From Actinomycetes bacterium (GTDB lineage: Bacteria > Actinomycetota > Acidimicrobiia > Acidimicrobiales > Ilumatobacteraceae), in assembly GCA_025360105.1 (NCBI GenBank), contig JANYCT010000051.1, positions 1-64,000 on the forward strand: DNA of 64,000 nucleotides. Reading direction: 5' to 3'. Both the position numbers and the translations under genes were made by a program. Positions 34,864 through 42,669 of the stretch are shown here, piece by piece (position 1 is the first letter of the stretch; every line of letters starts with the position of its first letter). The notes beneath the pieces were generated by a model that saw only the letters and a list, made by a program, of their open reading frames with translations, was not told the DNA's origin and searched no databases.

Positions 34864-36246
34864 ATGTCTGAGCGAGTGCACGTCACCAGGGAAGAACTCG
34901 AACGCAAGATTCGTGACGGTCACATCGACACCGTGATCATGGCGTTTCCCGATCTGCAGGGTCGACTGGTCGGCAAGCGCACCACGGGTCGGTTCTTTCT
35001 CGAGCAGGTTGCCGACGGCGGCACCGAGAACTGCGACTATCTCATTGCGTGCGACATGGACAACAATCCGGTACCCGGGTATCGGTTCACGAGCTATGAG
35101 CAGGGGTACGGCGACATGCTCGCGACCGCTGATTGGGACACAATCCGCGTCATTCCGTGGGTACCGAAGACGGCGATGATCATGTGCGACCTGTACGACG
35201 TAGTGAGCCGCAAGCTCGTCGAGGTCGCGCCACGTTCGGTGCTGCGTCGTCAGGTGGAAGCCGCCGCCGAGCTCGGCTTTTTGCCGATGGTGGCCAGCGA
35301 GATCGAGTTCTATCTGTTCAAGGACACCTACGACGAAGCCCACGACAAGGGCTACCGCGATCTCAAACCGCACAGTCCTTGGCTCGAGGATTATCACGTA
35401 TTGCAGACCACCAAGGACGAATACATCATCGGTCAGATCCGTCGCGGCCTCGAAGACGCCGGCGTGCCGGTGGAGTTCAGCAAGGGCGAGGCGGGCCGCG
35501 GTCAGCACGAGATCAACCTCGACTACACCACCGCCGTCGAGATGGCCGACCGCAACGCGGTGTACAAGAACAGCGCCAAGGAGATCGCTGCGCTGAACGG
35601 CCGCAGCATCAGCTTCATGGCCAAGTACGACTTCGACGACACCGGTTCGTCCTGTCATATTCACAGCAGCCTGTGGAGCCTCGATGGTGAGCGAGCGTTG
35701 TTCGATGGCCACGACGAACACGGCGAGCATGGCATGAGCAAACTCTTTCGTCACTACCTCGCCGGCCTCATCGCAACGTCGCGGGAGTTTTCGCTGCTGT
35801 GGGCGCCCACGATCAACAGCTACAAGCGCTTTCAGCTGGGCTCATGGGCGCCCACGGGTATCGGCTGGGGCGTCGACAACCGAACCCTCGGCTATCGCCT
35901 CGTGGGCCATGGCAAGGGCACGCGCGTCGAGTGCCGAATCCCCGGCAGCGATGCGAACAGCTACTTCGCGTTCGCGGGCACGCTGGCGGGCGGACTGTAC
36001 GGCATCCGCAACGAACTCGAGCTCGGTGAGCCATTCGCCGGTAACGGTTACGAGGCCCCCGACATCCCGCGCATCCCCTGGAACATCCGTGATGCCATCG
36101 ATCTGTGGGAGAACAGCACGATCGCGCGCGAGTGTTTCGGCGACGATGTGCACCACCACATCCTCACGATGGCCACGGGCGAGTGGATGGCCTTCAACCA
36201 GACCGTCACCGATTGGGAGATGCGCCGCTATTGGGAACGGGTGTAG
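34864..36246 (+). CDS. Glutamine-synthetase-family ligase (gamma-glutamylamine synthetase-like)
   Basis: The 460-residue GlnA-type enzyme has MAFPDLQGRLVGKRTTGRFF, metal/glutamate-site ASEIEFYLFKD, GEAGRGQHEINLDYTTAVEM, SSCHIHSSLWSLDG, the ATP/phosphate NSYKRFQLGSWAP and RVECRIPGSDANSY. It lacks the adenylylation-loop tyrosine context of housekeeping GlnA. It therefore more likely glutamylates an amine (PuuA/GlnA3-like) than assimilates ammonium. The SDR and 3-hydroxyisobutyrate-dehydrogenase-like genes that follow could act on the product carbon skeleton. Confidence 0.85.
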   Translation: MSERVHVTREELERKIRDGHIDTVIMAFPDLQGRLVGKRTTGRFFLEQVADGGTENCDYLIACDMDNNPVPGYRFTSYEQGYGDMLATADWDTIRVIPWVPKTAMIMCDLYDVVSRKLVEVAPRSVLRRQVEAAAELGFLPMVASEIEFYLFKDTYDEAHDKGYRDLKPHSPWLEDYHVLQTTKDEYIIGQIRRGLEDAGVPVEFSKGEAGRGQHEINLDYTTAVEMADRNAVYKNSAKEIAALNGRSISFMAKYDFDDTGSSCHIHSSLWSLDGERALFDGHDEHGEHGMSKLFRHYLAGLIATSREFSLLWAPTINSYKRFQLGSWAPTGIGWGVDNRTLGYRLVGHGKGTRVECRIPGSDANSYFAFAGTLAGGLYGIRNELELGEPFAGNGYEAPDIPRIPWNIRDAIDLWENSTIARECFGDDVHHHILTMATGEWMAFNQTVTDWEMRRYWERV

Positions 36247-36262
36247 GGCTAGCCTGCTCGCC

Positions 36263-36290
36263 GAGTCATTCAGTAGTGGAGTCATTCAGT
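36263..36290 (+). repeat. 12-nt direct repeat upstream of an SDR gene
   Basis: GAGTCATTCAGT occurs at 36263-36274 and 36279-36290, a 16-nt period, directly before the GGAGG site of the SDR. It could be a direct-repeat operator or a small duplication. Confidence 0.6.
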
Positions 36291-36304
36291 CGCGGAGGCA
36301 TGTC

Positions 36305-37075
36305 GTGGGTCGGTTAACAGGCAAAGTTGCATTGATCACGGGTGCGTCCTCGGGGCTGGGGCGCGTGGGTGCCGAGCGTTTCGCCCAAGAGGGTGCGCAG
36401 ATCGTGATTGCCGACATCAACGACGGCGACGAAGCGGTCGAGGCCATCGCTGCCGCAGGTGGCGAGGCAACGTTCGTACGCTGCGACGTCACCGACGAGG
36501 AGTCAGTGGAATCCGCTGTTGCACATGCCGTCGAGACGTTCGGTGGATTGCACGTGCTGTACAACAACGCCGGTGTCATGCTGGGCGACGACGACGGCCC
36601 CACCAACACCTCGATTGCCACGTACAACCTGACGATGGACATCAACGTGAAGGGCGTGCTGCTCGGCTGCCGCTACGCCATCCCGGCCATGCTCGAAAGT
36701 GGCGGCGGATCCATCGTCAACGTCGCCTCGTTCGTCGCGCACATGGGTGCAGCGACGCCGCAGATCGCGTACACCGCTTCGAAGGGCGCCGTTCTCGCGA
36801 TGACCCGCGAGATCGCCACGATCTATGCGCGTCAGGGCATCCGCGCCAATGCGCTGTGTCCTGGCCCGATCATGACTCCGCTCCTGGCCAAATTCTTGTC
36901 CGATGATGACAAGCGCAACCGCCGACTCGTGCACATTCCAATGGGCCGCTTCGGAGAACCAATCGAGATCGCCAACGGAGCGCTGTTCTTGGCCAGTGAC
37001 GAGAGCAGTTGGATGACGGGCCAGTCGCTCATCATCGACGGTGGCATCACCAGCGCGTACGTGACGCCGCAGTAG
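36305..37075 (+). CDS. SDR family oxidoreductase
   Basis: The 256-residue classical SDR has ITGASSGLGRVGAERFA, an Asp for NAD preference after beta-2 (IVIADINDGD), LYNNAGVM, and the catalytic Tyr-x-x-x-Lys in QIAYTASKGAVLAM. The substrate is unknown. GTG 36305 follows GGAGG by 6 nt, which decides the start in a frame that is open far upstream. It lies in line with the glutamine-synthetase-like gene and the next dehydrogenase. Confidence 0.9.
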   Translation: MGRLTGKVALITGASSGLGRVGAERFAQEGAQIVIADINDGDEAVEAIAAAGGEATFVRCDVTDEESVESAVAHAVETFGGLHVLYNNAGVMLGDDDGPTNTSIATYNLTMDINVKGVLLGCRYAIPAMLESGGGSIVNVASFVAHMGAATPQIAYTASKGAVLAMTREIATIYARQGIRANALCPGPIMTPLLAKFLSDDDKRNRRLVHIPMGRFGEPIEIANGALFLASDESSWMTGQSLIIDGGITSAYVTPQ

Positions 37076-37149
37076 TCACCCGCGCGGCGCGCGTTGTTCA
37101 CGACATGAGTGCACGGTCGGTGCCCTCGGCCTGTCAGAATCGTCAGCGT

Positions 37150-38022
37150 ATGGGACAGGTTGCATTCATCGGTTTGGGAGTCATGGGCGCGCCGATGGCA
37201 CGCCACCTCAGCGGGGCGGGCCACGATGTCACCGTGTACAACCGAACCGAGGCCAAGGCTGAGGCGTGGGTCGAGGCCCACGGCGGCTGGTCGGCGGCCA
37301 CCCCACGAGAAGCCGCACACGAGGCCGACTACGTGTTCATGTGTGTGGGGAACGACGACGACGTTCGCTCGGTGACTCTCGGCCCCGATGGCGCGCTCGC
37401 CGGGATGAGCCACGGGGCGATCCTGGTGGATCACACCACGGCGTCGGCTGATGTGGCGCGTGAGATCTCTGCAGCCGCGATGGAGCTGGGCATCGGCTTC
37501 GTCGACGCTCCGGTCAGTGGTGGGCAGGCGGGGGCCGAGACGGCATCGCTGACGGTGATGTGTGGGTGTGACGACCTGCTCGTCTACCGCAAGGCCCGTA
37601 CCGTGATCATGGCCTACGCGCGTGCTTGTGAGCTGATGGGTGACAGCGGCGCCGGACAACTCACCAAGATGGTCAACCAGATCTGCATCGCCGGTGCTGT
37701 GCAGGGTCTCGCCGAGGCAATGAACTTCGCACAGCGCGCTGGGCTCGAAGTGGACAAGGTGGTGGAGACCATCGGCAAAGGCGCGGCGCAGAGTTGGCAG
37801 ATGGACAACCGGGCCATCACGATGTCGCGCAGTGAGTTCGAGTTCGGGTTCGCCGTCGAGTGGATGCGTAAGGACCTCGGCATCTGTCTCGACGAAGCGA
37901 ACCGAAACGGTGCCCGCCTACCGCTCACCGCGCTCGTCGATCAGTTCTACGCGCAGGTTGTCGCACGCGGTGGCAAGCGGTGGGACACAAGCAGCCTGAT
38001 GCACCTCCTCACCAACGACTGA
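37150..38022 (+). CDS. NAD(P)-dependent dehydrogenase, 3-hydroxyisobutyrate dehydrogenase family
   Basis: The 290-residue beta-hydroxyacid dehydrogenase has VAFIGLGVMGAPMARHLSG (Rossmann), VDAPVSGGQAGAE (substrate loop) and GAGQLTKMVNQICIAG with the catalytic lysine. Substrates of relatives are 3-hydroxyisobutyrate, tartronate semialdehyde or similar C3-C4 acids. It starts at ATG 37150; the longer upstream frame has no homology. It is the last gene of the plus-strand run from carD. Confidence 0.9.
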   Translation: MGQVAFIGLGVMGAPMARHLSGAGHDVTVYNRTEAKAEAWVEAHGGWSAATPREAAHEADYVFMCVGNDDDVRSVTLGPDGALAGMSHGAILVDHTTASADVAREISAAAMELGIGFVDAPVSGGQAGAETASLTVMCGCDDLLVYRKARTVIMAYARACELMGDSGAGQLTKMVNQICIAGAVQGLAEAMNFAQRAGLEVDKVVETIGKGAAQSWQMDNRAITMSRSEFEFGFAVEWMRKDLGICLDEANRNGARLPLTALVDQFYAQVVARGGKRWDTSSLMHLLTND

Positions 38023-38051
38023 GGCGGCTCATCCGCGTCGGTTCGCCCGCG

Positions 38052-38987
38052 CTACTTCGCCGGGTTCGATCGCCACCACGCAACGGTGGCGGCACATGCT
38101 TCGTCCAGCGGCGTTGCCGATAGGCCAAACGTCGTTTCGGTCAGGGTGGAGTCGGTGACGAAGGGCTGATCGAACTGATACCAGGTCTCCTTGAGCTCGC
38201 GCATCATCGGTACAACGATGCCGAGACCACCGAGTACGAACTTCGGGATCGCGCTGACCTTCACGTTCGTACCAGCGGCGCGGGCCAGCATCGCGACGGC
38301 GTTGCGTTGGGTCACTGCCGGCGCATTAGGTACGTGCCACGGTTTGCCCCAGGCGCGTTCGTCGGTGGCGATCGTGACGAGCGTGCGTGCCACGTCGGGC
38401 ATGTAGCTCAGGCTGTGGGGCGCATCGAGGCTGCCGAGGACCGACACCTTCTTGCCCGCAATCACCTTGGGCACTACACGTTCGCCCATGCCTGCATCGC
38501 GTACTCCTGGCCCGAAGAAGTCCGAGGCGCGAGCCAGCGTGGAACGCAGCCGTCCGTCGGCGTGGCCCTGCAGCAGTTCGCGTGCCATCGTGGCGCGCGT
38601 GGAACCCTTCTTGCCAGTGGCGCGCATTGCATCGTTCTCGCGCATCGGCATCGTGGCTTCGGGCCCGAACGCATAGAGGTTGTCCATCATCACCAACACC
38701 GCATCGGTGCGCTCGGCGGCGGCCATCATCGCGTGGTGCATGGGCGGCCAGTCCGTTGCCCAGCGCGCATAGGGCGGGTTCACACAGTTGAAGATCGCCG
38801 CCGCACCAATCGCATGCGAGGCGATCGTGTCGGGGTTGTTGGCATCGCCCGCCACGAGCGTGATGAGGGGATGTGCCGGACCGGTTCCGCTGCGGGTCAA
38901 CACCGTGACGGGCGTGCCCTGGGCCGCGAGCAGTGTGGCGACGCCCGAGCCGACGGGGCCGGAACCGATGACGAGATGATGGGACAT
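38052..38987 (-). CDS. NAD(P)-binding epimerase/dehydratase-like reductase
   Basis: This 311-residue atypical extended SDR has HLVIGSGPVGSGVATLLAAQ at the N-terminus, NCVNPPYARW, VLVMMDNLYAFGPEATMPM and SLSYMPDVARTLVTIAT. The canonical Tyr-x-x-x-Lys is not obvious; NLYAFGP may hold the tyrosine. It could be an NAD-dependent isomerase/reductase or a binding protein. The start is ATG 38987 after AAGGAG. It is preceded by the palindrome array at 39006-39075 and so is separately regulated from the upstream P450 operon. Confidence 0.85.
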   Translation of the reverse strand: MSHHLVIGSGPVGSGVATLLAAQGTPVTVLTRSGTGPAHPLITLVAGDANNPDTIASHAIGAAAIFNCVNPPYARWATDWPPMHHAMMAAAERTDAVLVMMDNLYAFGPEATMPMRENDAMRATGKKGSTRATMARELLQGHADGRLRSTLARASDFFGPGVRDAGMGERVVPKVIAGKKVSVLGSLDAPHSLSYMPDVARTLVTIATDERAWGKPWHVPNAPAVTQRNAVAMLARAAGTNVKVSAIPKFVLGGLGIVVPMMRELKETWYQFDQPFVTDSTLTETTFGLSATPLDEACAATVAWWRSNPAK

Positions 38988-39005
38988 GACCACTCCTTGA
39001 TCAGT

Positions 39006-39075
39006 TGCTCTCAATGTGAGAGCACTGCTCACATTGTGGGGAGTCGTGCGCGAAAATGCAAGAGCACTGCTCTCA
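39006..39075. promoter_or_regulatory. Palindromic operator array before the reductase gene
   Basis: A perfect inverted repeat TGCTCTCA-atg-TGAGAGCA spans 39006-39024. Its right arm also begins TGAGAGCActgCTCACA (39017-39033). A second palindrome CAAGAGCActgCTCTCA spans 39059-39075, with centres 42 nt (about four helical turns) apart. The consensus TGAGAGCA-TGCTCTCA looks like a TetR-type operator. No tetR gene is seen in the window. Confidence 0.8.
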
Positions 39076-39104
39076 AATGCAACGTGGCATCCGCCACACG
39101 GCCC

Positions 39105-40307
39105 TCACACCGACAGGGGCAGGTGATCCACGCCGCGAATCGTGAGCCGGTCGCGCCAGCCCGGTTCGCCGGCGAGTTGCACGTTGGGGAATCGACGGAT
39201 CAACGAGCTGATCGCCACCTGGGCTTCGAGCTTGGCCAGCGACGAACCGAGGCAATAGTGCACGCCTGCGGCAAATGCGAGATGGCGGTTCGAGTTCACG
39301 CGATCGAGTCGCAGCATGTGTGGATCGTCGAACATCGCCGGATCGTGATTGGCGGCACCGAGCAGGGTCATCACCACGACCCCGGGTTCCACGTGCACGT
39401 CGCCGAAATCAACCGGCACGATGGGTACCCGCACGGTGAGTTGTACCGGCCCGTCGTAGCGCAGCAACTCGTCGATGGCGGCAACGTCCAACGATGGGTT
39501 GTCGCGCCACAGGGCGAGCTGATCAGGGTTGCGCAGGAGCGCGAGGGTGCCGTTGCCGATGAGGTTCACCGTGGTCTCGTGGCCCGCGACGTAGAGCAGT
39601 AGCACGAAGGTGATTAACTCGTCGACGCTCATCCGGTCGCCGCTCTCTTCGGCCAGGATCAGCGCCGACAGAATGTCGTCCCCGAGATGGTGGCGACGAT
39701 GCTCGATGATGGTGACGAGATACGGAACGAGCTGTTCGATCGCGGCATCGGCCAGATTGAGGTCGTCCTCGGTTGCTGTGGGCTCTAGCGATGCGGTGAT
39801 GTGCTGCGACCAACCGCGCAGCTCTTCGGCGCGATCAGTGGGCATGTCGAGCATGTCGCTGATTACTTGGAATGGAACGGGGAAGGCGAGCTCGTCGATG
39901 AGTTCCATCGAACCGCGATCTGCGGCACGCTCGAGTACGTCGTCGACGAGTTGCTGCACGCGTGGCCGCAGCTGTTCGATCGCGCTCGGCGTGAACGCTT
40001 GACTCACCAAGCGACGCAGGCGGGTGTGGTCGGGCGGATCGAGGTTGAGGATCGACTTGCTGGTTTCGCTCGAACGCCGGGCGCGCCGGGCGAGTTGCAC
40101 CGGGTCGGTCGGCGGGGTCGCGTTCTTGTCGATATCGCGGCTGAAGTCATTGCTGCGCAATGTGTGGGCGATGTCCTCGTAGCGCGAAAGCACCACCGTG
40201 CCGAGTGGCGTCCAGTATGCCGGCGCCGCTTCACGAAGGGTGTCGTAGAAGGGATACGGGTTCGCGCGAAACGCGGGGTCGAACGGGTTGAAGAGCAACT
40301 CGGTCAT
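39105..40307 (-). CDS. Cytochrome P450
   Basis: The 400-residue bacterial P450 has the I-helix oxygen-activation motif AGHETT (241-246), ExxR at Glu280-Arg283, and the heme loop FAAGVHYCLGSSLAKLE with Cys352. It is soluble and needs ferredoxin partners not encoded here. The substrate is unknown; terpenoid, steroid or fatty-acid hydroxylation are typical. It overlaps the upstream SDR by ATGA, so the P450 probably makes or uses the alcohol/ketone handled by that SDR. Much of the longer open frame upstream is antisense to nothing and is spurious. Confidence 0.92.
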   Translation of the reverse strand: MTELLFNPFDPAFRANPYPFYDTLREAAPAYWTPLGTVVLSRYEDIAHTLRSNDFSRDIDKNATPPTDPVQLARRARRSSETSKSILNLDPPDHTRLRRLVSQAFTPSAIEQLRPRVQQLVDDVLERAADRGSMELIDELAFPVPFQVISDMLDMPTDRAEELRGWSQHITASLEPTATEDDLNLADAAIEQLVPYLVTIIEHRRHHLGDDILSALILAEESGDRMSVDELITFVLLLYVAGHETTVNLIGNGTLALLRNPDQLALWRDNPSLDVAAIDELLRYDGPVQLTVRVPIVPVDFGDVHVEPGVVVMTLLGAANHDPAMFDDPHMLRLDRVNSNRHLAFAAGVHYCLGSSLAKLEAQVAISSLIRRFPNVQLAGEPGWRDRLTIRGVDHLPLSV

Positions 40308-41071
40308 GGCCGTGCGATCAATCCGGCGAAGGGAGGCGTGGGTTCGTACTGCTCGATCGGTAGGTCGCCCCACACCGCCCACACCGAGCCGGCGGTGTTG
40401 GCCTCGATCGCAGTGACCACGGTGTCGGCAACCCGCTCGGGTGACATGACCGGAATCTTCATCAGGCTGAGCATTGCCTTCATGTCGGCAGAGACGATGT
40501 TGGTGTCGGCGAAGCCGGGGCAGATTGCGCTGACGCAGACCCCACGCGGGCCGACCATCTGGCCGAGCGATTTGGCGAAGCCGACGACGGCGTGCTTGGT
40601 GAGTCCATAGATCGGATCGAACGGAATGGCGCCGAGGCCCGCCATCGATGCAGTCATCACGATTTGGCCGCGGCCACGCTCGATCATCTTGCCGAGTACT
40701 GCACGGGCACCGAAGACGACACCATCGACGTTGGCCCCCATGATGCGTCGGTACGCCACGTCGGTTACTTCGCTGAGGGGTTCGTCGCTCGGTGCCTGGT
40801 CGGGCATTCGTGTGCTGACGCCGGCATTCAGAAAGGCGATGTCGAGCGCACCACGATGACTCACGAGGGCGGCCCATTCGTCGGCACTGGAAACATCGAG
40901 GTGGTGGTACTCGCCGCCGATCTCATCGGCGACCTGCGTGCCTCCATGATCGTTGAGGTCGGTCACGATCACGTGTGCGCCGAGCGATGCGAAGCGCCGG
41001 GCCACCGCGGCCCCGATGCCGCTGGCGCCGCCGGTGACGAGTGCATGCTGTCCGGTGAGGTCGAGAGTCAT
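40304..41071 (-). CDS. SDR family oxidoreductase, coupled to P450
   Basis: The 255-residue SDR has LVTGGASGIGAAVARRFA, VIVTDLNDHG (NAD preference), AFLNAGVS and the catalytic DPIYGLTKHAVVGFAKSL. Its stop overlaps the P450 start. No convincing -10 box is positioned close to ATG 41071; a leader is likely. It may oxidise the alcohol formed by the P450. Confidence 0.9.
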   Translation of the reverse strand: MTLDLTGQHALVTGGASGIGAAVARRFASLGAHVIVTDLNDHGGTQVADEIGGEYHHLDVSSADEWAALVSHRGALDIAFLNAGVSTRMPDQAPSDEPLSEVTDVAYRRIMGANVDGVVFGARAVLGKMIERGRGQIVMTASMAGLGAIPFDPIYGLTKHAVVGFAKSLGQMVGPRGVCVSAICPGFADTNIVSADMKAMLSLMKIPVMSPERVADTVVTAIEANTAGSVWAVWGDLPIEQYEPTPPFAGLIARP

Positions 41072-41175
41072 ATCTGTAGTGATCCCTGCGTTCTGGGTAC
41101 ACGCGACGGAATCGTGCGCCAGCAAGAACCTACCGAATGGCGCGTGCGTCCGGAGTGCCGAGCTGCTCGATCGTG

Positions 41176-41283
41176 TCAGCGCAGTCGCGCAGTGAGCACC
41201 AACGAGACCATCGACACCATTGAGAAGCTGACGAAGGCAATGCCGGGAAACAGGCGAGAATTCACGTTCTTTGTATCGGCCAC
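41176..41283 (-). CDS. Possible single-pass membrane microprotein
   Basis: GTG 41283 opens 35 codons: a polar start (MADTKNVNSRLF), one hydrophobic helix (PGIAFVSFSMVSMVSLVLTA) and a basic end (RLR). The shape is typical of small membrane proteins, and the strand matches its neighbours. There is no strong ribosome-binding site and a terminator-like hairpin lies just upstream, so expression is uncertain. Confidence 0.3.
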   Translation of the reverse strand: MADTKNVNSRLFPGIAFVSFSMVSMVSLVLTARLR

Positions 41284-41311
41284 TACGGCGCGGACTTTAC
41301 CGTTTGCCCAA

Positions 41312-41339
41312 AACGCGCCCGAGAAACCGGGGGCGCGTT
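41312..41339 (-). terminator. Intrinsic terminator after the aminotransferase gene
   Basis: On the minus strand AACGCGCCC and GGGCGCGTT pair around about 10 nt and run into TTTTGGG. It is about 80 nt after the aminotransferase stop. Confidence 0.6.
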
Positions 41340-41416
41340 CGGGTGGCGGCGGTGCAACCGCGATTGGGCGCGAGTCGCGCCAGGGGGTGGCGCGGGGCGC
41401 GCCCGAGAAGTTCGTG

Positions 41417-42631
41417 TCAGCGACTGGCGGCGGTGGCGAAGATGTCGAGGAGACGGTCGAGCTGCTCGTCGGTGATCACGAGCGGCGGGCAGAAGGTGTT
41501 CGTGTCGGTATTGAGCGCTCGCACGATGGCGCCGTTGGCGAGCATGTAATCGCGGATGGCGGTGGCGTTCTGGTCGGCCCGCAGACCAGCGGCCCACACA
41601 GCGCCTTCGCCGCGGGCGTGATCGATGATGCCATCGGCGGCCAATGCTTGCAGGCCGGCGCCGAGGCGTGCTCCCACGTGCTTGGCGCGTTCGACGAGTC
41701 CTTCGCGTTCCATGATCTCGAGGTTCTTCAATCCGGCTGCACAGACGCTCGCGTGACCGCTGTACGTGTAGCCATGGCGCAGGAAGAAGGTGGGATCAGA
41801 TTCGAGTGCATCGAGTGGCTTGCGACCCACGAACACGCCGCCGAGGGGCTGATATCCCGACGTCACGGCTTTCGCGAATCCGAGGAAGTCGGGGTTGACG
41901 CCGAAGTGCTGCGCGGCAAACCACGATCCAAGTCGGCCGAAGCCGGTGATGACCTCGTCGAAAATGAGATACGCACCATGCTGATCGCAGAGGCGGCGCA
42001 GGCCCTGCAGGTAGTTCTCGGTGGGAGGGAACACGCCGCCCGCCCCCTGCACGGGTTCGGTGATCACGGCAGCGATCTCGGCGCTGCGCTCTTTCATGAG
42101 TGACGCGAGTGCCTCGATGTCGTCGCTGGGCACCTGCACAACGTCGCCCACGAGCGGTCCGTAACCGGCCTTGTTCGGCGCGATGCCTTGCGCGCTCGTG
42201 CCGCCGTAGTTGGTGCCGTGATACCCGCGGGTGCGGCTGATGATGAGCGTTCGTTCGGGGTGTCCGGCCTGCACGTGGGCCAGCCGGGCGAGCTTCATGG
42301 AGGTGTCCACTGATTCGCTGCCGCTATCGGTGAAGAACACACGGGCCCCCGGCAGTGGACTGAGTGCGATGAGCTTCTCGGCGAGTTCGTCGGCGGGGCC
42401 ATTCGTGAACGGATCGAAGCACGAGTAGGTCTCGAGCGTGCTCATCTGGGCGTGTACGGCATCGGCGATCTCGCGCCGACCGTGACCTGCTGCGCAATAC
42501 CACAGGCTGGCCATGCCATCGATGAGTTCGTTGCCGTCTGCGTCCCAGAGCAGTGCTCCCTCACCGCGCACGATGCGGATGAATGATTCGCGAGTGGTTG
42601 AGGCAAAGGGGTGCAAGAAGGCCGAGGGCAT
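41417..42631 (-). CDS. Class III aminotransferase
   Basis: The 404-residue PLP enzyme has LLWDADGNELIDGMASLWYC, FFTDSGSESVDTSMKLAR, RGYHGTNYGGTSAQG, LIFDEVITGFGRLG (Asp225) and GFAKAVTSGYQPLGG with the Schiff-base Lys254. This is the omega-transaminase (beta-alanine, taurine or polyamine:pyruvate) subgroup by pattern; the substrate is not certain. The start is ATG 42631 with TACCGT 6 nt before it. A longer frame running upstream through the GH3 gene is antisense-like and rejected. Confidence 0.92.
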   Translation of the reverse strand: MPSAFLHPFASTTRESFIRIVRGEGALLWDADGNELIDGMASLWYCAAGHGRREIADAVHAQMSTLETYSCFDPFTNGPADELAEKLIALSPLPGARVFFTDSGSESVDTSMKLARLAHVQAGHPERTLIISRTRGYHGTNYGGTSAQGIAPNKAGYGPLVGDVVQVPSDDIEALASLMKERSAEIAAVITEPVQGAGGVFPPTENYLQGLRRLCDQHGAYLIFDEVITGFGRLGSWFAAQHFGVNPDFLGFAKAVTSGYQPLGGVFVGRKPLDALESDPTFFLRHGYTYSGHASVCAAGLKNLEIMEREGLVERAKHVGARLGAGLQALAADGIIDHARGEGAVWAAGLRADQNATAIRDYMLANGAIVRALNTDTNTFCPPLVITDEQLDRLLDIFATAASR

Positions 42632-42637
42632 GTACCA

Positions 42638-42643
42638 ACGGTA
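42638..42643 (-). promoter_or_regulatory. -10 element for the aminotransferase
   Basis: TACCGT is 6 nt before ATG 42631, within the 38-nt gap after the GH3 gene, so this gene need not depend on GH3 read-through. Confidence 0.55.
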
Positions 42644-42669
42644 GCGGTTGCCTGCGTGTGCCGTTCGAT

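Larger units (their letters stand above)
41072..41416. other. 345-nt spacer between divergent or tandem operons
   Basis: This region holds a probable terminator for the aminotransferase gene (41312-41339), a possible 35-codon membrane micro-ORF (41176-41283, minus), and presumably the promoter of the SDR-P450 operon. The open plus-strand frame that crosses it is antisense to the flanking genes and is not accepted. Confidence 0.6.

Noticed and set aside
40592-42103. Plus-strand frame of about 500 codons crossing SDR, spacer and aminotransferase
   Set aside because: It crosses two real minus-strand genes and a terminator, and the product is not recognisable.
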